Source: Symbiodinium natans (taxonomy: Eukaryota; Sar; Dinophyceae; Suessiales; Symbiodiniaceae). Taken from it: 64,000 bases of DNA. Positions 20,659 through 33,249 of this stretch are shown here, in pieces (positions within the stretch are counted from its first letter, which is position 1; every line of letters begins with the position of its first letter). The notes beneath the pieces were generated by a model. It made no database searches. It saw only the letters and a list, made by a program, of their open reading frames with translations, and was not told where the DNA came from. Made by a program: the position numbers and the translations under genes. The DNA is taken from contig CAJNDS010000269.1 of NCBI GenBank assembly GCA_905221605.1, forward strand, positions 682,767-746,766, written 5' to 3'.

Positions 20659-21744
20659 GATGGTAACTAGGCTGTCTAAGAAACAGACGATAGTCGAGAC
20701 CCTTCATGGAACAATTCGAGGCGTGTTATGGCGAAGCCCTAACTCCTGAGCGAAACCCTCCTGAACCAAACACCCACAAACCCGATAACCCCTAAACCCC
20801 AACCCTACTGCAACCCCAAGACTCCCTTAAACCCTGCGTACAGCCTAACCCCCCAAAGCCAAACCCCTAACCCCCATAACCCTACAAACCCTTAAGCCCA
20901 ACACCCTAAACCCCACCCAAAGCGAGAGTCTCTCTAGAGTTGCCCCAGACAGCCCCTGCCCCTGACACATCCTTTGCTTATTTGCTTAGGGGGTTTTGGG
21001 TTTAGGCAACCCCCCCCCCCCCAACCTAAAAAAGCAGAGACGCATATGCTAAGCACATGCGAGTCCTTAGTGGCGAAGGCAGGTCTTAGAAGAGTGGCGA
21101 ATCTGGGCTTAGGGTCCTTAGTAGAGAAGTCGAAGGTCTTTCGCGGTGGGGCTATTGGTAGGGGTGGGAAGGAGGTACCCTCTGGAATCCTGGTACATAT
21201 TCCTTACTACGACGAACCAGCAAGAGAATGAGCGCTCATTCCCCTTTTTAGAGGACATATTGTGTACATTGTTACATCCCCCGCTAAGAGCTGGTAAGAC
21301 ATTACAAGGGTACGCAAACAAGAGGGTCTGTAACGTTAATTTTAACGCTACGCGACCCGCGTCGGCCCGGCCCAGCGCATCCGCGTGAGCATGGTGATTC
21401 CGCAGCGCCCAAGTCGCTGGACCCCAAGCAAGAAGGGTTGGGTTTAGGGTTTAGGGTTCCGGGTTTGTGGTTTATGGTTTGGGGTTTAGGGTTTTATTAA
21501 AAGGTGGGGGGGGGGGGGGCAGGGGCAGGGGGGGGAGGTTCAGCAAGGGAAAGCGGGGGGAGCGGGGGGGGGGGGGGGAAAAAGGGGGCCCGCTTTGGGC
21601 TTGGGGGGAGGATTTGGAGGGGCACAGGGGTCTGTACCCAGGACAGGTTCTGGAGACCCCATGACAAGAAATTGGGGTTTGGTTGTACCCCCGACAAGCT
21701 TCTCTCCTGATCACGACAGCACGACAGAGTAGGGATGCCTGGGA
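20659..21744. other. Mostly non-coding stretch before the satellite
   Basis: Degenerate CCCTAAA-like sequence (20740-20920), a 16-bp perfect palindrome (21226-21241), a GC-rich exon candidate at about 21345-21437 open in two frames, and long G tracts at 21507-21580. Confidence 0.4.
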
Positions 21745-21892
21745 GTAGTGCAGCCACTCATTCGTAGTGCAGCCACTCATTGTGATTCGTAGTGCAGCCA
21801 CTCATTGTGATTCGTAGTGCAGCCACTCATTGTGATTCGTAGTGCAGCCACTCATTGTGATTCGTAGTGCAGCCACTCATTGTGATTCGTAG
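21745..21892. repeat. 25-bp tandem repeat
   Basis: About six copies of a 25-bp unit (AGTGCAGCCACTCATT, then GTGATTCGT; the first copy lacks GTGATT) ending exactly where the 60-bp satellite begins. Confidence 0.9.
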
Positions 21893-21893
21893 T

Positions 21894-24800
21894 TGCATTT
21901 TCTCCTAGTCAAAACCAATTAGACTAGGTTTTTGGCGAGAACGACACGAAATCTGCATTTTCTCCTAGTCAAAACCCATTAGACTAGGTTTTTGGCGAGA
22001 ACGACCCGAAATCTGCATTTTCTCCTAGTCAAAACCCATTAGACTAGGTTTTTGGCGAGAACGACCCGAAATCTGCATTTTCTCCTAGTCAAAACCCATT
22101 AGACTAGGTTTTTGGCGAGAACGACCGGAAATCTGCATTTTCTCCTAGTCAAAAACCAATTAGACTAGGTTTTTGGCGAGAACGACCGGAAATCTGCATT
22201 TTCTCTTAGTCAAAACCAATTAGACTAGGTTTTTTGCGAGAACGACCGGAAATCTGCATTTTCTCCTAGTCAGTTAGACTAGGTTTTTGGCGAGAACGAC
22301 CCGAAATCTGCATTTTCTCCTAGTCAAAACCAATTAGACTAGGTTTTTGGCGAGAACGACCCGAAATCTGCATTTTCTCCTAGTCAAAACCAATTAGACT
22401 AGGTTTTTGGCGAGAACGACCCGAAATCTGCATTTTCTCCTAGTCAACACCAATTAGACTAGGTTTTTGGCGAGAACGACCGGAAATCTGCATTTTCTCC
22501 TAGTCAAAACCAATTAGACTAGGTTTTTGGCGAGAACGACCCGAAATCTGCATTTTCTCCTGGTCAAAACCAATTAGACTAGGTTTTTGGCGAGAGAACG
22601 ACCTGAAATCTGCATTTTCTCCTAGTCAAAACCCATTAGACTAGGTTTTTGGCGAGAACGACCCGAAATCTGCATTTTCCTTAGTCAAAACCCATTAGAC
22701 TAGGTTTTTGGCGAGAACGACCGGAAATCTGCATTTTCTCCTAGTCAAAAACCAATTAGACTAGGTTTTTGGCGAGAACGACAGGAAATCTGCATTTTCT
22801 CCTAGTCAAAACCAATTAGACTAGGTTTTTGGCGAGAACGACCCGAAATCTGCATTTTCTCCTAGTCAAAAACGACCCGAAATCTGCATTTTCTCCTCGT
22901 CAAAACTAATTAGACTAGGTTTTTGGCGAGAACGACCCGAAATCTGCATTTTCTCCTAGTCAAAACCCATTAGACTAGGTTTTTGGCGAGAACGACCGGG
23001 AATCTGCATTTTCTCCTAGTCAAAACCAATGAGACTAGGTTTTTTGCGAGAACGACCGGAAATCTGCATTTTCTCCTAGTCAAACCACATTAGACTAGGT
23101 TTTTGGCGAGAACGACCCGAAATCTGCATTTTCTCCTAGTCAAAAGCAATTAGACTAGGTTTTTGGCGAGAATGACCCGAAATCTGCATTTTCTCCTAGT
23201 CAAAACTAATTAGACTAGGTTTTTGGCGAGAACGACCCGAAATCTGCATTTTCTCCTAGTTTCAAACCAATTAGACTAGGTTCCGAGAATGAGTGGAAAT
23301 CTGCATTTTCTCCTAGTCAAAACAAATTAGACTAGGTTTTTGGCGAGAACGACCCGAAATCTGCATTTTCTCCTAGTCAAAACCAATTAGACTAGGTTTT
23401 TGGCGAGAACGACCGGAAATCTGCATTTTCTCCGAGTCAAAACCAATTAGACTAAGTCTTTGGCGAGAACGACCCGAAATCTACATTTTCTCCTAGTCAA
23501 AACTGGTTAGACTAGGTCTTTGGCGAGAACGACCCGAAATCTGCATTTTCTCCTAGTCAAAACCAATTAGACTAGGTTTTTGGCGAGAACGACCCGAAAT
23601 CTGCATTTTCTCCTAGTCAAAACCAATTAGACTAGGTTTTTGGCGAGAACGACCCGAAATCTGCATTTTCTCCTGGTCAAAACCAATTAGACTAGGTTTT
23701 TGGCGAGAACGACCCGAAATCTGCATTTTCTCCTAGTCAAAACCCATTAGACTAGGTTTTTGGCGAGAACGACCCGAAATCTGCATTTTCCTTAGTCAAA
23801 ACCCATTAGACTAGGTTTTTGGCGAGAACGACCGGAAATCTGCATTTTCTCCTAGTCAAAAACCAATTAGACTAGGTTTTTGGCGAGAACGACCGGAAAT
23901 CTGCATTTTCTCCTAGTCAAAACCAATTAGACTAGGTTTTTGGCGAGAACGACCGGAAATCTGCTTTTCTCCTATTCAAAACCAATTAGACTGGTTTTGG
24001 CGAGAACGAACCGGCAAATCTGCATTTTCTCCCTAGTCACTTAGACCAAGGTTTTTGGCGAAAAAACGGCCGAAACTGCATTTTCCTCGCTATATCAAAC
24101 CAATTAGCCAGGTTTTTGGCGAGAAAAAAAAACGACCGGAAAATTCTGCATTTTTTCTCCTATTCAAAACCAATTAGAACTAGGTTTTTTTTGGGGCGAG
24201 AACGACCGAAATCTGCATGTTTCCTCCTAGTCAAAACCCATTAACTAGTTTTTTTTGGCGATCACGGACCCGAAATCCCTGCATTTTCTCCCTAGTCAAA
24301 ATCATTAAGACTAAGGTTTTTTGGCGAGAATGAAACAACGAAATCGCATTTTCCCTCCTAGTCAAAAACGGCCGAATCTGCTTTTGCTACTCGTCAAAAC
24401 CAATTAGACTAGGTTTTTGGCGAGAACGACCGGAAATCTGCATTTTCTCCTAGTCAAAACCAATTAGACTAGGTTTTTGGCGAGAACGACAGGAAATCTG
24501 CATTTTCTCCTAGTCAATTAGACCAGGTTTTTGGCGAGAACGGCCGGAAATCTGCATTTTCTCCTATAGTCAAACCAATTAGACTAGGTTTTTGGCGAGA
24601 ACGACCGGAAATCTGCATTTTTCTCCTAGTCAAAACCAATTAGACTAGGTTTTTGGCGAGAACGACCCGAAATCTGCATTTTCTCCTAGTCAAAACCAAT
24701 TAGACTAGGTTTTTGGCGAGAACGACCCGAAATCTGCATTTTCTCCTAGTCAAAACTAATTAGACTAGGTTTTTGGCGAGAACGACCCGAAATCTGCATT

Positions 24801-27800
24801 TTCTCCTAGTCAAAACCCATTAACTAGGTTTTTGGCGAGAACGACCGGAAATCTGCATTTTCTCCTAGTCAAAACCAATTAGACTAGGTTTTTGGCGAGA
24901 ACGACCGGAAATCTGCATTTTCTCCTAGTCAAAACCAATTAGACTAGGTTTTTGGCGAGAACGACCGGGAATCTTTCTCCTAGTCAAAACCAATTAGACT
25001 AGGTTTTTGGCGAGAACGACCCGAAATCTGCATTTTCTCCTAGTCAACACCAATTAGACTAGGTTTTTGGCGAGAACGACCCGAAATCTGCATTTTCTCC
25101 TAGTCAAAAGCAATTAGACTAGGTCTTTGGCGAGAACGACCCGAAATCTGCATTTTCCTTAGTCAAAACCAATTAGACTAGGTTTTTGGCGAGAACGACC
25201 CGAAATCTGCATTTTCTCCTAGTTTCAAACCAATTAGACTAGGTTCCGAGAATGAGTGGAAATCTGCATTTTCTCCTAGTCAAAACAAATTAGACTAGGT
25301 TTTTGGCGAGAACGACCCGAAATCTGCATTTCCTCCTAGTCAAAAACGACCCGAAATCTGCATTTTCTCTTTGTCAAAACTAATTAGACTAGGTTTTTGG
25401 CGAGAACGACCCGAAATCTGCATTTTCTCCTAGTCAAAACCCATATTAGACTAGGTTTTTGGCGAGAACGACCGGGAATCTGCATTTTCTCCTAGTCAAA
25501 ACCAATGAGACTAGGTTTTTTGCGAGAACGACCGGAAATCTGCATTTTCTCCTAGTCAAACCACATTAGACTAGGTTTTTGGCGAGAACGACCCGAAATC
25601 TGCATTTTCTCCTAGTCAAAAGCAATTAGACTAGGTTTTTGGCGAGAATGACCCGAAATCTGCATTTTCTCCTAGTCAAAACTAATTAGACTAGGTTTTT
25701 GGCGAGAACGACCCGAAATCTGCATTTTCTCCTAGTTTCAAACCAATTAGACTAGGTTCCGAGAATGAGTGGAAATCTGCATTTTCTCCTAGTCAAAACA
25801 AATTAGACTAGGTTTTTGGCGAGAACGACCCGAAATCTGCATTTTCTCCTAGTCAAAACCAATTAGACTAGGTTTTTGGCGAGAACGACCGGAAATCTGC
25901 ATTTTCTCCGAGTCAAAACCAATTAGACTAAGTCTTTGGCGAGAACGACCCGAAATCTACATTTTCTCCTAGTCAAAACTAATTAGACTAGGTCTTTGGC
26001 GAGAACGACCCGAAATCTGCATTTTCTCCCAGTCAAAACCAATTAGACTGGGTTTTTGGCGAGAACGACCCGAAATCTGCATTTTCTCCTAGTCAAAACC
26101 AATTAGACTAGGTTTTTGGCGAGAACGACCCGAAATCTGCATTTTCTCCTGGTCAAAACCAATTAGACTAGGTTTTTGGCGAGAACGACCCGAAATCTGC
26201 ATTTTCTCCTAGTCAAAACCCATTAGACTAGGTTTTTGGCGAGAACGACCCGAAATCTGCATTTTCTCCTAGTCAAAACCCATTAGACTAGGTTTTTGGC
26301 GAGAACGACCGGAAATCTGCATTTTCTCCTAGTCAAAACCAATTAGACTAGGTTTTTGGCGAGAACGACCGGAAATCTGCATTTTCTCCTAGTCAAAACC
26401 AATTAGACTAGGTTTTTGGCGAGAACGACCGGAAATCTGCATTTTCTCCTAGTCAAAACCAATTAGACTAGGTTTTGGGCGAGAACGACCGGAAATCTGC
26501 GTTTTCTCCTAGTCAATTAGACTAGGTTTTTGGCGAGAACGGCCGGAAATCTGCATTTTCTCCTATAGTCAAAACCAATTAGACTAGGTTTTTGGCGAGA
26601 ACGACCGGAAATCTGCATTTTCTCCTAGTCAAAACCAATTAGACTAGGTTTTTGGCGAGAACGACCCGAAATCTGCATTTTCTCCTAGTCAAAACCAATT
26701 AGACTAGGTTTTTGGCGAGAACGACCCGAAATCTGCATTTTCTCCTAGTCAAAACCCATTAGACTAGGTTTTTTGCGAGAACGACCGGAAATCTGCATTT
26801 TCTCCTAGTCAAAAGCAATTAGACTAGGTTTTTGGCGAGAACGACCCGCAATCTGCATTTTCTCCTAGTCAAAAACGACCCGAAATCTGCATTTTCTACT
26901 CGTCAAAACTAATTTGACTAGGTTTTTGGCGAGAACGACTCGAAATCTGCATTTTCTCCTAGTCAAAACCCATTAGACTAGGTTTTTGGCGAGAACGACC
27001 GGGAATCTGCATTTTCTCCTAGTCAAAACCAATTAGACTAGGTTTTTGGCGAGAACGACCGGAAATCTGCATATTCTCCTAGTCAAAACTAATTAGACTA
27101 GGTTTTTGGCGAGAACGACCCGAAATCTGCATTTTCTCCTAGTCAAAAGCAATTAGACTAGGTTTTTGGCGAGAATGACCCGAAATCTGCATTTTCTCCT
27201 AGTCAAAACTAATTAGACTAGGTTTTTGGCGAGAACGACCCGAAATCTGCATTTTCTCCTAGTTTCAAACCAATTAGACTAGGTTCCGAGAATGAGTGGA
27301 AATCTGCATTTTCTCCTAGTCAAACCAAATTAGACTAGGTTTTTGGCGAGAGCGACCCGAAATCTGCATTTTCTCCGAATCAAAACCAATTAGACTAGGT
27401 TTTTGGCGAGAACGACCGGAAATCTGCATTTCCTCCTAGTCAAAACCCATTAGACTAGGTTTTTGGCGAGAACGACCCGAAATCTGCATTTTCCCCTAGT
27501 CAAAACCAATTAGACTAGGTTTTTGGCGAGAACGACCCGAAATCTGCATTTTCTCCTAGTCAAAACCAATTAGACTAGGTTTTTGGCGAGAACGACCCGA
27601 AATCTGCATTTTCTCCTAGTCAAAACCAATTAGACTAGGTTTTTGGCGAGAACGACCCGAAATCTGCATTTTCTCCTAGTCAAAACCCATTAGACTAGGT
27701 TTTTGCGAGCACGACCCGAAATCTGCATTTTCTCCTAGTCAAAACCCATTAAGTTTTTGGCGAGAACGACCGGAAATCTGCATTTTCTCCTAGTCAAAAC

Positions 27801-30335
27801 CAATTAGACTAGGTTTTTGGCGAGAACGACCGGAAATCTGCATTTTCTCCTAGTCAAAACCAATTAGACTAGGTTTTTGGCGAGAACGACGGAAATCTGC
27901 ATTTTCTCCTAGTCAATTAGACTAGGTTTTTGACGAGAACGACCGGAAATCTGCATTTTCTCCTAGTCAAAAGCAATTAGACTAGGTTTTTGGCGAGAAC
28001 GACCGGAAATCTGCATTTTCTCCTAGTCAAAACAAATTAGACTAGGTTTTTGGCGAGAACGACCCGAAATCTGCATTTTCTCCTAGTCAAAACCCATTAG
28101 ACTAGGTTTTTGGCGAGAACGACCGGAAATCTGCATTTTCTCCTAGTCAAAATCTGCAATCAAAACTAATTAGACTAGGTTTTTGGCGAGAACGACCCGA
28201 AATCTGCATTTTCTCCTAGTCAAAACTAATTAGACTAGGTTTTTGGCGAGAACGACCGGAAATCTGCATTTTCTCCTAGTCAAAACCAATTAGACTAGGT
28301 TTTTGGCGAGAATGAGTGGAAATCTGCATTTTCTCCTAGTCAAAACTAATTAGACTAGGTTTTTGGCGAGAACGACCGAAATCTGCATTTTCTCCTAGTC
28401 AAAACAAATTAGACTAGGTTTTTGGCGAGAACGACCCGAAATCTGCATTTTCTCCTAGTCAAAACCCATTAGACTAGGTTTTTGGCGAGAACGACCGGAA
28501 ATCTGCATTTTCTCCTAGTCAAAACCCATTAGACTAGGTTTTTGGCGAGAACGACCCGAAATCTGCATTTTCTCCTAGTCAACACCAATTAGACTAGGTT
28601 TTTGGCGAGAACGACCGGGAATCTGCATTTTCTCCTAGTCAAAACCAATTAGACTAGGTTTTTGGCGAGAACGACCCGAAATCTGCATTTTCTCCTAGTC
28701 AAAACCAATTAGACTAGGTCTTTGGCGAGAACGACCCGAAATCTGCATTTTCTCCTAGTCAAAAGCAATTAGACTAGGTTTTTGGCGAGAACGACCGGAA
28801 ATCTGCATTTTCTCCTAGTCAAAACCCATTAGACTAGGTTTTTGGCGAGAACGACCCGAAATCTGCATTTTCTCCTAGTCAAAACCCATTAGACTAGGTT
28901 TTTGGCGAGAACGACCGGAAATCTGCATTTTCTCCTAGTCAAAAACCAATTAGACTAGGTTTTTGGCGAGAACGACCGGAAATCTGCATTTTCTCCTAGT
29001 CAAAACCAATTAGACTAGGTTTTTGGCGAGAACGACCGGAAATCTGCATTTTCTCCTAGTCAAAATCAATTAGACTAGGTTTTTGGCGAGAACGACCGGA
29101 AATCTGCATTTTCTCCTAGTCAAAACCAATTAGACTAGGTTTTTGGCGAGAACGACCGGGAATCTGCATTTTCTCCTAGTCAAAACCAATTAGACTAGGT
29201 TTTGGCGAGAACGACCGGAAATCTGCATTTTCTCCTAGTCAAAACTAATTAGACTAGGTTTTTGGCGAGAACGACCCGAAATCTGCATTTTCTCCTAGTA
29301 ATTAGACTAGGTTTTTGGCGAGAATGACCCGAAATCTGCATTTTCTCCTAGCCAAAACTAATTAGACTAGGTTTTTGGCGACACATTTTCTCCTAGTTTC
29401 AAACCAATTAGACTCGGTTCCGAGAACGACCCGAAATCTGCATTTTCTCCTAGCCAAAAAAACAAATTCGACTAGGTTTTTGGCGAGAACGACCGGAAAT
29501 CTGCATTTTCTCCTAGTCAAAAACCAATTAGACTAGGTTTTTGGCGAGAACGACCGGAAATCTGCATTTTCTCCAAGTCAAAACCAATTAGACTAGGTTT
29601 TTGGCGAGAACGACCGGAAATCTGCATTTTCTCCTAGCCAAAATCAATTAGACTAGGTTTTTGGCGAGAACGACCCGAAATCTGCATTTTCTCCTAGTCA
29701 AACCCATTAGACTAGGTTTTTGGCGAGAACGACCGGGAATCTGCATTTTCTCCTAGTCAACACCAATTAGACTAGGTTTTGGCGAGAACGACCGGAAATC
29801 TGCATTTTCTCCTAGTCAAAACTAATTAGACTAGGTTTTTGGCGAGAACGACCCGAAATCTGCATTTTCTCCTAGTCAAAAGCAATTAGACTAGGTTTTT
29901 GGCGAGAATGACCCGAAATCTGCATTTTCTCCTAGTCAAAACTAATTAGACTAGGTTTTTGGCGACACATTTTCTCCTAGTTTCAAACCAATAAGACTCG
30001 GTTCCGAAAATGGGTGGAAATCTGCATTCTCTCCTAGTCAAAACAAATTAGACTAGGTTTTTGGCGAGAACGACCCGAAATCTGCATTTTCTCCTAGTCA
30101 AAACCAATTAGACTAGGTTTTTGGCGAGAACGACCGGAAATCTGCATTTTCTCCTAGTCAAAACCAATTAGACTAGGTTTTTGGCGAGAACGACCCGAAA
30201 TCTGCATTTTCTCCTAGTCAACACCAATGAGACTAGGTTTTTGGCGAGAACGACCGGGAATCTGAATTTCTCCTAGTCAAAACCAATTAGACTAGGTTTT
30301 TGGCGAGAACGACCGGAAATCTGCATTTTCTCCTA
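21894..30335. repeat. 60-bp satellite array, about 140 copies
   Basis: An 8.4-kb tandem array with a 60-bp period. Each unit has TCTGCATTTTCTCC, then CCTAGTC, an 11-nt spacer, GACTAGG, then TTTTTGGCGAGAACGACC. The two 7-base arms are perfect inverse complements, so each unit can form a hairpin. Variants recur in blocks (for example units with GTTCCGAGAATGAGTGG at about 23280, 25250, 25765 and 27290). No long open frame spans it. Consistent with centromeric or heterochromatic satellite, which is inference. Confidence 0.97.
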
Positions 30336-30587
30336 GGCGCATGGCCAGGGGACGGAGACAACCGTGCCATCGCGACAAAAAGACCGCTGCCATCAGCGTT
30401 CAGCATTTGCTTGTCGTGTTCTCGTGTGTTTTTAGTCATGGGTCCCTCTCTTTTTTTTGGCGGGGTGTCGGATGCAGGTTGTCGTGGGTACAACTGCTCA
30501 AGACATAGCGGGGTTACAGACCCCCCTCCTGGAGGGGGGTGCCTGTTCTCACAAACTCTACACTCTACACCTTCGGCCCGGGCGGAT

Positions 30588-30748
30588 GGAATGAGGGAGG
30601 TACCCTCTATAGCCCCTTAAAGGGTATCTGTAAGAACCTGGTTCCTAGTAGGACATGGGGGAATGAGATACCCTTTCTAGTCCCTTAAAGGGTATTTGCA
30701 GGAGATATAAGGTACCGAATTCCCTCATCCCCCTTCCTAGGAACCAGT
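30588..30748. mobile_element. Family-4 inverted-repeat elements
   Basis: Blocks GAATGAGGGAGGTACCCTCT, CCTTAAAGGGTAT and GGTACCGAATTCCCTCAT, with two element units overlapping. Related copies are at 31966-32056, 49191-49312 and 17690-17742, sharing GAATGAGG..ACCCT ends and CCTCATTC in reverse. Confidence 0.5.
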
Positions 30749-30778
30749 GTAGGTTGCAGTCTCCCCCCAGCAATGCCA

Positions 30779-30926
30779 AAACCCTAAACCAACCCTAAAC
30801 CCTAAACCCTACACCCTAAACCCTAAACCCTAAACCCTAAACCCTAAACCCTAAACCCTAAACCCTAAACCCTAAACCCTAAACCCTAAACCCTAAACCC
30901 TAAACCCTAAACCCTAAACCCTACCC
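30779..30926. repeat. Telomere-type array with flanking duplication
   Basis: About 20 CCCTAAA units. CCCCCAGCAATGCC occurs at 30764-30777 and again at 30924-30937. Confidence 0.95.
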
Positions 30927-31302
30927 CCAGCAATGCCCCACCGTTCCCCAGCTGCTTGCATCGAGGTCAGCTCTCCAACTCGAAGTGCGCCTGCCCTGGG
31001 TTGCTCCTGATTGGTTCCCTAAACCCTAAACCATAAACCCTAAACCCTAAACCCTAAACCCTACAAGCTCGAAAGCCAGGAAGATGGATCCAGATGTGGC
31101 GCGCACCACGCGAAGTGGCTTCATAGTCTAGACAGGGCCGCAACGAGGCCCCTGCACTGAATGGCCTAGGTAGGTCCTTGGGATGTTTGATATTTGCCAT
31201 TCTAGGGCTTAAGAGGATTGTATTTAGGGCTTAGGGATTAGGAGGATTTTTTTCAGAGGGTTCTGAGGACCATCCTAGCGGCCTGCACGACTAGTAGCCA
31301 GC

Positions 31303-31370
31303 AGGGCCCTCCGCGAAAAGATGCGGAGACCTGCCTTCGTCCCCGGCCAATCGCACCATTGGCGGGACTT
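31303..31370 (+). CDS. Candidate exon, unknown
   Basis: After AGCAG|G the frame reads ALREKMRRPAFVPGQSHHWR. Nearby candidates are about 30949-31009 (LLASRSALQLEVRLPWVAPD), about 31460-31540 (MERGSDASEPGSLLSEK) and 31786 onward (QLDDVERDVIDRPLSKRAS). They may form one gene on the + strand; none is recognised. Confidence 0.3.
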
Positions 31371-31689
31371 CCCTAAACCCTAATCCTAAACCCTAATCCT
31401 CCTAAACCCTAAACCTCAAACTCTAAAGCCTAAACCCCAAACCGGTGCCAAAGTGTAAACGCGTCGATTCCTGCCACACACTCTGACATGGAGCGGGGCA
31501 GCGATGCGAGCGAACCTGGATCGCTCCTTTCGGAAAAAAGGGGTTTAGGGTTTAGGGTTTAGGGTTTCGTCTTCTGGAGGTCCTGTTGCCAGTTGCAGCC
31601 TTCAGGGCCTTGACTCGACTGGACTGATCTCTACTGCATCTGCTTGGCCTCTTTTGCTGCCTCAGCGAGTTCTCCAACCAACCCTAAAC

Positions 31690-31770
31690 CCTAAACCCTA
31701 AACCGTCAACCCTGTACCCTATACCCTATACCCTATACCCCATACCCTATACCCTATACCCTATACCCTA
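31690..31770. repeat. CCCTATA variant array
   Basis: Three CCCTAAA units, then about eight CCCTATA units. A second block of CCCTATA units lies at 53180-53212. Confidence 0.9.
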
Positions 31771-31999
31771 TGCTTTGCTTTCTCAGCAGTTGGACGATGT
31801 TGAAAGGGACGTCATTGACAGGCCCTTGTCGAAGAGGGCCTCACCTACTCGTAGGATTACTGTCCATCGGCATAAAAGAACCTACTCGGAGGTTCATGGG
31901 TACGTACTTACGAGGTCCATTAGTACACTGATCAAAGTTGTGATTTTCTTACTTGTTCTTCGTAGAGAATGAGGGGAATGAGGTACCCTACAGAGTCCC

Positions 32000-33078
32000 T
32001 TGAAGGGTATATGTAGGCGGGATATAACGGCCTCCCTCATTCGCTCCTAAGAACCACCCTAAAACCCAAAGACCGAAGCCCTAAACCCATGAACCTCCGA
32101 CCCGGCGCCATTGAAGCACCATTCAAGCACTGCTGTTGGCCGGTCGTGATCATGAAGCCCCCTGGTAAGATTTTTTGGGGTAACCTACAACAAGCAAATG
32201 CCCTCAAACTGGCGCCTTCTAAGGTACCATAAATATGAGGCGCCACAAGATCCCCCCCCCTCCACCCAAAAGCCCCAGACCCTCAACCCCAAACCTTAAA
32301 ACCCCGGCGCCCAAACCCAAGACCTTTGACCCAATGACCCCAACCCTCAACGCTAATTTAAGTAAGGAACCTGCCGAAATCCATGGCAGGAGCCAGCCTG
32401 GGACCCTGAAGCCAAGGCTCGCGTGCCAGGAGCTTCTGCAAGCAGTAGCAAGAAGCAACGATCAAAAAACAAAACAAAAAAGCACACACACACACACACA
32501 CACCCACCCACACCCACACCCACACCCACACCCACACCCACACCCACACGCACACGCACACGCACACGCACACGCACACGCACACGCACACGCACACGCA
32601 CACGCACACGCACACGCACACGCACACGCACACACACGCACACACAAGAGCAAGCAAGCGAAGAACCAAGCAAGCAAAAAAAGCGAACAAACAAAAACAC
32701 AAGCAAAACAGATGCAAGCAAGCGAGCACGCAGGCTGACACAATGCGCTCATGATCGCATAGACATGAACACATAGATGTGTGTATATGGTATACATGTA
32801 TATGTTTTATGTGTTATACTATGCACGTTAGATATGTGACATATGTTACATCTGTTTTATGTGTCGTACGTGTCATATATGTTCTATGTGTTAGACATGT
32901 TACATGCTTCATACATGCTACATATGTCATATACGCTACATTTGTTATATAGGTTATGTATGTGACCTGTCTGTATGGAAGTTAGTGTCTTACATGTTTC
33001 ATTTTGTTCTGCTATCCATCCCGAAGCCAGGGGCCTTTCCTCATAACCCTGTATAGACCCCAAATCCAAATTCCCGCA
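32000..33078. other. Mostly non-coding stretch
   Basis: Holds degenerate telomere-like sequence, a possible exon at about 32370-32452 (RLACQELLQAVAR), the CA microsatellite, and AT-rich sequence with ACATGT/ATGTGT repeats. Confidence 0.4.
32482..32646. repeat. CA-type microsatellite in three blocks
   Basis: Runs (CA)n, then (CCCACA)n, then (CGCACA)n, ending with short CA. All frames are open only because of the repeat. Confidence 0.95.
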
Positions 33079-33159
33079 CCCTAAACCCTAAACCCTAAAC
33101 CCTAAACCCTAAACCCTAAACCCTGAACCCTGAACCCTAAACCCTAAACCCTAAACCCT

Positions 33160-33249
33160 GGCAAGCCCTTTGTGACCGAGGCCTTCCGGATCTTCTGCGA
33201 CTCCGTGGCTTCCCTGACCCGGCCGCTCCAGCTTGGAACTTTGCTTCAA
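33160..33249 (+). CDS. Candidate exon, unknown
   Basis: A GC-rich open stretch between CCCTAAA and TTTAGGG arrays reads KPFVTEAFRIFCDSVASLTR then PLQLGTLLQ. It has no AG at its left edge, so the boundary is unclear. Further candidates are 33740-33800 (FGQRQLMITFVGSSGAEG, after CACAG|G) and about 33960-34056 (RVIFSELRAADAACMVLLSR, stop TAA). Confidence 0.4.

Noticed and set aside
21226..21241. GAATGAGCGCTCATTC, a perfect 16-bp palindrome, as an operator or origin
   Set aside because: It resembles the GAATGAG ends of family-4 elements meeting head to head; nothing else supports a regulatory site.
21466..21801. Pro-rich and Gly-rich open frames
   Set aside because: They come from long G tracts and have no coding support.
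21894..30335. Regular repeats with short spacing, considered as a CRISPR array
   Set aside because: The whole 60-bp unit is repeated, there are no unique spacers and no cas genes, and the genome is eukaryotic. It is a satellite.
32235..32797. Long overlapping open frames on both strands (His/Thr, Val/Arg, Cys/Ala repeats)
   Set aside because: They are produced by the CA/CCCACA/CGCACA microsatellite, which lacks stops in any frame.
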